Assembly: GCF_030269365.1 (NCBI RefSeq)
Contig: NZ_BSTF01000033.1
Coordinates: 1 to 45,185, forward strand
Direction of reading: 5' to 3'
Length of the DNA stretch: 45,185 nucleotides
Source of the DNA: Lentzea sp. NBRC 102530
GTDB lineage: Bacteria > Actinomycetota > Actinomycetes > Mycobacteriales > Pseudonocardiaceae
The translations under genes were made by a program, and so were the position numbers. Within the stretch, counting starts at the first letter, position 1, and every line of letters starts with the position of its first letter. The notes beneath the pieces were generated by a model. That model did no database searches and was not told the origin of the DNA. It was given only the letters and a program-made list of their open reading frames with translations. Below are positions 40,742-45,185 of this stretch, piece by piece.

Positions 40742-41434
40742 ATGCCGAACGCGCTTGTGGTCGAGGATGATCCGGCGGTTCAGGCTGCGCTGGTGCAAGC
40801 ACTGCGTGGGCTCGGGCTGGTCACGCAGGCCGTGAGCACCGCGGCAGCCGCGTTGCAGGAAGCAGCTGCGAGCGAACTCGACATCGTGGTACTAGACCTC
40901 GGCTTGCCCGATCTCGACGGTGTCGTCGCACTGACAATGCTTCGCAGTGTGAGCAACGTCCCGGTAATCGTCGCCACGGCACGTGGCGATGAAAGCTCGG
41001 TCGTGCGCTCGCTGAACGCGGGGGCTGACGACTACATCGTCAAGCCGTTCTCCAGCAAACATCTCGCCGCCCGGATCAACGCGCTGCTTCGTCGTAGCAA
41101 GCCCGCCTCCACGCATGACGAAGCTGATGACATCATTCAACTCGGTGACCTCCGCGTCGACCTGAGCAGGCGCCACGCGACCCTGGCTGGCGTGATGCTC
41201 GACCTCAGCAGGCGGGAGTTCGATCTGCTCGCCTACCTCGCGAAGAAGCCCGGTCACGTCGTCAGCAGGCGTGAGCTCTTCGATGCGGTCTGGGACCACG
41301 CGTCCACATCGGACGACCGGACGATCGACGTTCACACTTCGTGGTTGCGGCGCAAGCTTGGCGAGACTGCGGCCGCACCGCGCTACCTGCACACGATCCG
41401 CGGGGTTGGTTACCGCCTCACGGAACCCGAATGA
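40742..41434 (+). CDS. OmpR-family response regulator
   Basis: This encodes 230 residues. ATG at 40742, with no visible ribosome site, so perhaps leaderless. The receiver domain is complete: acidic pair in VVEDDP, phospho-acceptor Asp52 (VVLDLGLPD), Thr in IVATARGD and Lys101 (YIVKPFS). The C-terminal winged helix has the OmpR pattern: LSRREFDLLAYLAKKPG, VVSRRELFDAVW, then R-T-I-D-V-H-T-S-W-L-R-R-K-L-G and I-R-G-V-G-Y-R-L. Its stop overlaps the kinase start (ATGA). It is divergent from the sugar importer, which is an obvious candidate target. Confidence 0.95.
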   Translation: MPNALVVEDDPAVQAALVQALRGLGLVTQAVSTAAAALQEAAASELDIVVLDLGLPDLDGVVALTMLRSVSNVPVIVATARGDESSVVRSLNAGADDYIVKPFSSKHLAARINALLRRSKPASTHDEADDIIQLGDLRVDLSRRHATLAGVMLDLSRREFDLLAYLAKKPGHVVSRRELFDAVWDHASTSDDRTIDVHTSWLRRKLGETAAAPRYLHTIRGVGYRLTEPE

Positions 41435-42699
41435 GACGTCTCGCCACCTACACGTACTTCCGCGCGTGTGGCGCTGTGGCAGCTGCCCTCGTGGTATTGA
41501 CCGTCGCGCTCGTGGTCTGGTACGAGCACGACCTCGCGCACGAAAGAGACACCCGCGACGCGACCATCGTGGCGGAGGTGCTGAGCGCGACCTCGGACGC
41601 GGATGTCATTCGGGCGGCGATCGGCCGCACCTCGGCCGGCAGGAGCGGGCGGTTGGAGGTGCGGCTCGCCGATGGCACCGTACTGGGCATGAGCAGCGGT
41701 GCCCCCGCCTTCTCGCTGCCTGCCCGTGCCGAGGACGGCAACGACGCCGTTGTGTCGGTGGTCGCCACGCCCGCCCACCTCCCCGGTATCACCATCACTG
41801 TTCTGGCGGTCGCGGCCGTGACGGCCGTGGCGGGTTCGGTGCCCCTCCTCGTACGTCCTCTCCTTCCTGTCACTCGTGCGCTCACGATGCTGACCGAGGT
41901 AGCCAGAGACGGCCGAGGCCGCGTGCAGGTGAACGGGCCACACGAGCTGCAGGAACTCGCGGAAGCGATCAACGCGGCTGCCGACCGCACGGAGGACTTG
42001 CTCTCCAAGGAACGAGAGATGGTCGCGGACGTGTCCCACAGGCTCCGCACTCCGCTCACCGCGCTGCGCCTCGACGCCGACGCGATCGAGTCCGGGGAGA
42101 CGGCCGATCGCATCCGCGCGTCTATCGGCGCGCTGGAACGGGACGTCAACCGGATCATCCACTCCCTTCGCCCCAGCAAGACGGCGACGACAGCACCGAG
42201 CTGCGATCTGACCGCCGCTGTCAAGGAACGCATGTCGTTCTGGTCGTCCTATGCCGAAACCCAGAAGCGGTCCCTCGACGTGGCGCTCACGGATGAGCCG
42301 ACCGCTGTCCCGCTCAGCCGGGAGGACGTCGACGCGGTCGTCGACACTCTCCTGGCAAATGTTTTTCAGCACACACCTCCGTCCGCGCCGGTGGCGGTCG
42401 AGATCGTGCGGCACGCGGGGTGGATCACACTGGTGGTGGAGGACGGCGGGCCGGGTGTCGCCGATCCCAGTGGTGCCCTGCGCAGGGGAACGAGCGGCAG
42501 CGGATCGACCGGCCTCGGCCTCGACATTGCCAGATCGGCCGTTGAGGCGACCGGTGGCCGCATCATCGTCGACAAGGGACGGCTCGGCGGCGCGCGGGTG
42601 CGATTGAAGATGAGCGAGGCTGGCCGCGAGCAGAGCCCGGAGGACCCGCGCGCCTGGCGCTTGTGGTCGAAGAACAACAGACGTCAGAGGAATGGCTGA
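41431..42699 (+). CDS. Sensor histidine kinase
   Basis: This encodes 422 residues. The ATG at 41431 overlaps the regulator stop. One membrane helix lies near residues 12-32 (VAAALVVLTVALVVWYEHD), followed by an extracellular sensor of about 85 residues, a second helix (ITITVLAVAAVTAVAGSV), a HAMP-like linker, then the kinase core. The H box is VADVSHRLRTPLTAL with His203. The N box is DTLLANVFQHTPP, G1 is VEDGGPGV, and the G2 region is SGSTGLGLDIA. The short sensor has no recognisable fold. The C-terminal tail after the ATPase domain is basic (R-A-W-R-L-W-S-K-N-N-R-R-Q-R). It is co-transcribed with the response regulator. Confidence 0.94.
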   Translation: MRRLATYTYFRACGAVAAALVVLTVALVVWYEHDLAHERDTRDATIVAEVLSATSDADVIRAAIGRTSAGRSGRLEVRLADGTVLGMSSGAPAFSLPARAEDGNDAVVSVVATPAHLPGITITVLAVAAVTAVAGSVPLLVRPLLPVTRALTMLTEVARDGRGRVQVNGPHELQELAEAINAAADRTEDLLSKEREMVADVSHRLRTPLTALRLDADAIESGETADRIRASIGALERDVNRIIHSLRPSKTATTAPSCDLTAAVKERMSFWSSYAETQKRSLDVALTDEPTAVPLSREDVDAVVDTLLANVFQHTPPSAPVAVEIVRHAGWITLVVEDGGPGVADPSGALRRGTSGSGSTGLGLDIARSAVEATGGRIIVDKGRLGGARVRLKMSEAGREQSPEDPRAWRLWSKNNRRQRNG

Positions 42700-42792
42700 C
42701 CGACCGTAGTCGAGACGCACCCGAGCATTTGTATCAACGGACGTTACTCTGCCGATAGGCGTGTCGTAGAGCCCATCGGCGGAGGGATCGAG

Positions 42793-45042
42793 ATGTCCGA
42801 TTCGATCGATGAACTGTCACTCGGCCAGCAACTACTCCGATATCGAACCGTGGCGGGCCTGTCACAGACCGAACTCGCGCGCGCCTCCGGAATGAGCATC
42901 CGCGCCCTGCGTGATCTTGAACGCGAACGTGCGTCGGCACCGCAGGCACGCTCGACAGAGCTGCTCGCGACCGCACTCCGGCTGTCTCCGGACGAGCGGA
43001 AGTCTTTCCTGTCACTCGCCAGAAGAGCACGGCGCCGGTCGGTTCCTGATGCTGCGTCCGGTGTAACGACGCTGCACGGACTGCCCAGCGTGCCTGAGCT
43101 GTTCGGCAGGAACGCGGAGCTCGACCAACTGTCGCGGGAGGCGGAAACCGGAGGGGTCGTGGTGATCTCAGGTCCCCCCGGGGTGGGCAAGACCTCGCTC
43201 GCCGCGACCGCCGTCGATCGCCTCGCCTCGCGCTTCCCCGACGGGTGCCTCGCGATCGACCTTCGCGGTGTCGACGACCAGCCGCTGACCACCGGCGCCG
43301 CCCTGGAACGATTCCTGACAGCGCTCGGGGTGCAGTCGAACCGCATCCCAGCGGACGAGTACGAACGCGGCGCCATGTTCCGCACACTGATCCACGACCG
43401 GCGAATGCTGGTGGTGCTCGACAACGCGGCGAACGAGTCCCAGGTTCGGCCGCTGCTCGGCACTGGAGCGCAAGGCCTGACGATCATCACCTGTCGCCGT
43501 GCGCTCGCCGGACTGGAGTCCGCGCGCTGGCTTCCCCTGGAGGTCCTGGTCGCGGGGGCGTCCGTCGCCATGATCAGCTCGATCGTCGGCGCAACGGCCG
43601 AGTGGAACGAGCCAGAGGCGATGACCGAGCTCGTGGAGTTGTGCGGCAACCTACCGCTGGCGGTGCGGATCATCGGAAACAGGCTCGCCAGCGGGACACG
43701 TTCCGTCGCCGCGATCGTGCAGCAGATGCGTGACGAACGCTCCAGGCTGGACTCGCTGACGGTGGACGACCTTCAGCTGCGTTCCGCGTTCACGATCTCC
43801 TTCGAGAAGTTGCCTGCGCAGGCGCAGGCGGTGTTCCGCCGTCTCGCGCTGATCCCCGGTGCGGACTTCGACGACGAGTTCGCGGCGCTGGTCTGCGGAT
43901 TGCGGGTTGACCAAGTCGGACTGGTTCTAGACGATCTCGTGGAAGCCTCGTTCCTGACCGTCACGTCGGTCTCGAACCGCCTGAAGTTCCACGACCTGAT
44001 TCGGATCTTCGCCCGAGAACGTCTCGCCGCGGAAGAACCGGCGGACATCCGAGACCAGTTGCGCAACAGCCTCTATCACCACGTGCTCGACCGGGGTGTC
44101 GCGGCGGGAAAGCTGTTCTTCGCCGATGTCCGTGACGTGCCTGCTGACAGCCCGTTCCGTTCGCTGGAAGAAGCGCACAGCTGGCTGGTGCAGGAGGCGA
44201 CCACGTGGTTCCCGGTACTGCAGACCGCGGCGTCACTCGGCTGGCACCGCGAAGTCCTCGACTTCTCGTGGTACGTCCAGCGCTATGCCCAGAGCCGCGA
44301 AGTCGAACACGACTGGCTCGCCGTCCACTCCGCCGGACTGGAGGCCGCACGGGCGCTGCGGTCGCAGGACGAGGTCGTCGACTCGCTCAACCAGGTGGGC
44401 TGGCTGCAGAGCTTCATCACCCATGATCACGAACTCGCGTTCGCGACTCTCTCCTCCGCGATCGAGATCGCGGAGGAGAACGGCTACCACCGGGGAGTCA
44501 TGGTCGCGAACTGCGCGTCCGGCCTGGTGTTGCTCAACCTCGGCCGGGTGCCAGAGGCGCTCGAACGCAACCGGATCGCCTACGAGATGTCCGCGAGCTA
44601 CGACTTCTTCGGCTTCAGGTCGTGGATGGCCGTGTCCTACGGTGCTGCGCTGCTGGCAGTCGGCATGTTGGAAGAGGCACTCGCGGTCCACCGGTCGATG
44701 CTCGCCGAGTTGGAGGACCGGGTTGGTGAGACGAACCCCGACATGGAGAGAAAAGCCCGGGTACTGCTGCTGGCGAGCGTGGGCGACTGTCTGTCGGGCT
44801 TGCAGCGCTGGGACGAAGCGGCGAGAAGCTATCAGGCGGCACGGTCGGCTCAGCCCGACGACCAGGCCGCGGTGTTCCGCAGCGAGGCGGAGCTGGCCCT
44901 GACCGAAGGCATCGCCTGGCGGCACGCCGGCGACTTCGTCCAAGCCCGCGAGTGTCTGACGAACGCACTCGAACTGTTCACCGGCCCTGCGAGCGGCGCG
45001 GACCGTGATCGCGCGAAAGCCGAACTCGACCTGCTCGACTAG
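42793..45042 (+). CDS. XRE helix-turn-helix / STAND ATPase / TPR regulator (paralogue 2)
   Basis: This encodes 749 residues. ATG at 42793 with GGAGGG at about 7 bases. It is collinear with the protein at 33355-35619 throughout: helix-turn-helix (LLRYRTVAGLSQTELAR, SIRALRDLERER), P-loop GPPGVGKTSLA (about residues 127-137), Walker B MLVVLDN, G-N-L-P-L-A-V-R-I-I-G-N-R-L-A, F-H-D-L-I-R-I-F-A-R-E, then a TPR-like tail ending A-E-L-D-L-L-D. It starts 93 bases after the histidine kinase on the same strand. The two paralogues bracket the importer and two-component genes in opposite orientation. Signal and target unknown. Confidence 0.93.
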   Translation: MSDSIDELSLGQQLLRYRTVAGLSQTELARASGMSIRALRDLERERASAPQARSTELLATALRLSPDERKSFLSLARRARRRSVPDAASGVTTLHGLPSVPELFGRNAELDQLSREAETGGVVVISGPPGVGKTSLAATAVDRLASRFPDGCLAIDLRGVDDQPLTTGAALERFLTALGVQSNRIPADEYERGAMFRTLIHDRRMLVVLDNAANESQVRPLLGTGAQGLTIITCRRALAGLESARWLPLEVLVAGASVAMISSIVGATAEWNEPEAMTELVELCGNLPLAVRIIGNRLASGTRSVAAIVQQMRDERSRLDSLTVDDLQLRSAFTISFEKLPAQAQAVFRRLALIPGADFDDEFAALVCGLRVDQVGLVLDDLVEASFLTVTSVSNRLKFHDLIRIFARERLAAEEPADIRDQLRNSLYHHVLDRGVAAGKLFFADVRDVPADSPFRSLEEAHSWLVQEATTWFPVLQTAASLGWHREVLDFSWYVQRYAQSREVEHDWLAVHSAGLEAARALRSQDEVVDSLNQVGWLQSFITHDHELAFATLSSAIEIAEENGYHRGVMVANCASGLVLLNLGRVPEALERNRIAYEMSASYDFFGFRSWMAVSYGAALLAVGMLEEALAVHRSMLAELEDRVGETNPDMERKARVLLLASVGDCLSGLQRWDEAARSYQAARSAQPDDQAAVFRSEAELALTEGIAWRHAGDFVQARECLTNALELFTGPASGADRDRAKAELDLLD

Positions 45043-45185
45043 AGCCTGTCCTGTAAGTCGTTGATCTGGGCATCTGGTATCTCTCTGCGGTGGTTGGTCG
45101 CGGTGAGTTGACGGATCGTGCGTGGGCAGCGATCGCGCCGCTGCTGCCCCCTGTGTCGGGCGGTGGGCGGCGGTGGCGGGATCAC
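45042..45185 (+). mobile_element. Left end of an IS5-type insertion sequence, cut by the window edge
   Basis: The sequence from about 45042 (AGAGCCTGTCCTGTAAGTCG onward) looks like a terminal inverted repeat and leader. The transposase frame begins 45 bases later. The element begins right at the stop codon of the preceding regulator, whose last base is 45042. The other end is outside the window. Confidence 0.65.
45090..45185 (+). CDS. IS5-type transposase, N-terminal 32 codons only
   Basis: From GTG at 45090 the frame is open to the window edge. The translation contains LTDRAWAAIAPLLPP, followed by a Gly/Arg stretch and W-R-D-H, which is the standard N-terminal pattern of IS5-family (often two-ORF, IS427-like) transposases in actinobacteria. 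Truncated by the window, so integrity cannot be judged. Confidence 0.75.
   Translation, partial: MVGRGELTDRAWAAIAPLLPPVSGGGRRWRDH

Noticed and set aside
1..45185. CRISPR arrays, tRNA, rRNA or riboswitches
   Set aside because: I saw no regularly spaced short repeats, tRNA cloverleaf or conserved rRNA stretch. The repeats found are within coding sequence or IS ends. A covariance-model scan was not possible.

Overview
The window is GC-rich actinobacterial DNA. Long antisense shadow ORFs, frequent GTG and TTG starts, AfsR-like STAND regulators, many small exported proteins and abundant insertion sequences fit a filamentous actinomycete. Pseudonocardiales is my guess from the overall flavour; no rRNA or housekeeping marker is present to confirm it.

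Region 1 (1-15116) is the 3' part of one enormous gene. The frame is already open at the left edge, so the N-terminus lies outside the window and at least 5037 residues are encoded here. The protein is a tandem array of three modules of about 1500 residues plus a shorter fourth. Each full module holds a short helical domain ending in a G-L-P-G-G-like motif, two related helical sub-repeats, and a C-terminal domain that looks to me like a zincin metallopeptidase whose metal ligands are gone. I found only one cysteine codon in the visible protein. Parts of the array are identical at DNA level, including a 658-bp segment present twice, so it is being homogenised or expanded.

Region 2 (15.2-17.9 kb) has a small exported disulfide protein, a mannose-lectin-like/DUF6924 fusion protein and a LuxR-type regulator with a degraded receiver.

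Region 3 (18.0-23.2 kb, minus strand) is a compact operon: an ABBA prenyltransferase of the CloQ/NovQ type, a class II aldolase-fold protein resembling CloR/NovR, a cytochrome P450 with an altered I helix, a methyltransferase and a sugar-type solute-binding lipoprotein. In clorobiocin and novobiocin producers the first two enzymes make 3-dimethylallyl-4-hydroxybenzoate. Here they appear without any aminocoumarin genes, so this looks like a small pathway to a different prenylated phenolic product.

Region 4 (24.2-33.1 kb) is an accessory stretch. It contains two paralogous exported ricin-type lectin-like proteins, a 45-residue exported peptide precursor, an aldo/keto reductase, a WXG100-like protein, an exported beta/gamma-crystallin-like protein, and a nested mobile element: an IS21-family element with a 5-bp target duplication, with an IS30-family element inserted in its left terminal repeats. 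A short IS21 fossil lies nearby.

Region 5 (33.3-45.0 kb) has a four-gene, translationally coupled carbohydrate ABC importer (ATPase, lipoprotein and two permeases, one with an extra extracellular domain) divergent from an OmpR/histidine-kinase pair. The block is bracketed by two paralogous XRE-STAND-TPR regulators. The window ends in the first codons of an IS5-type transposase.
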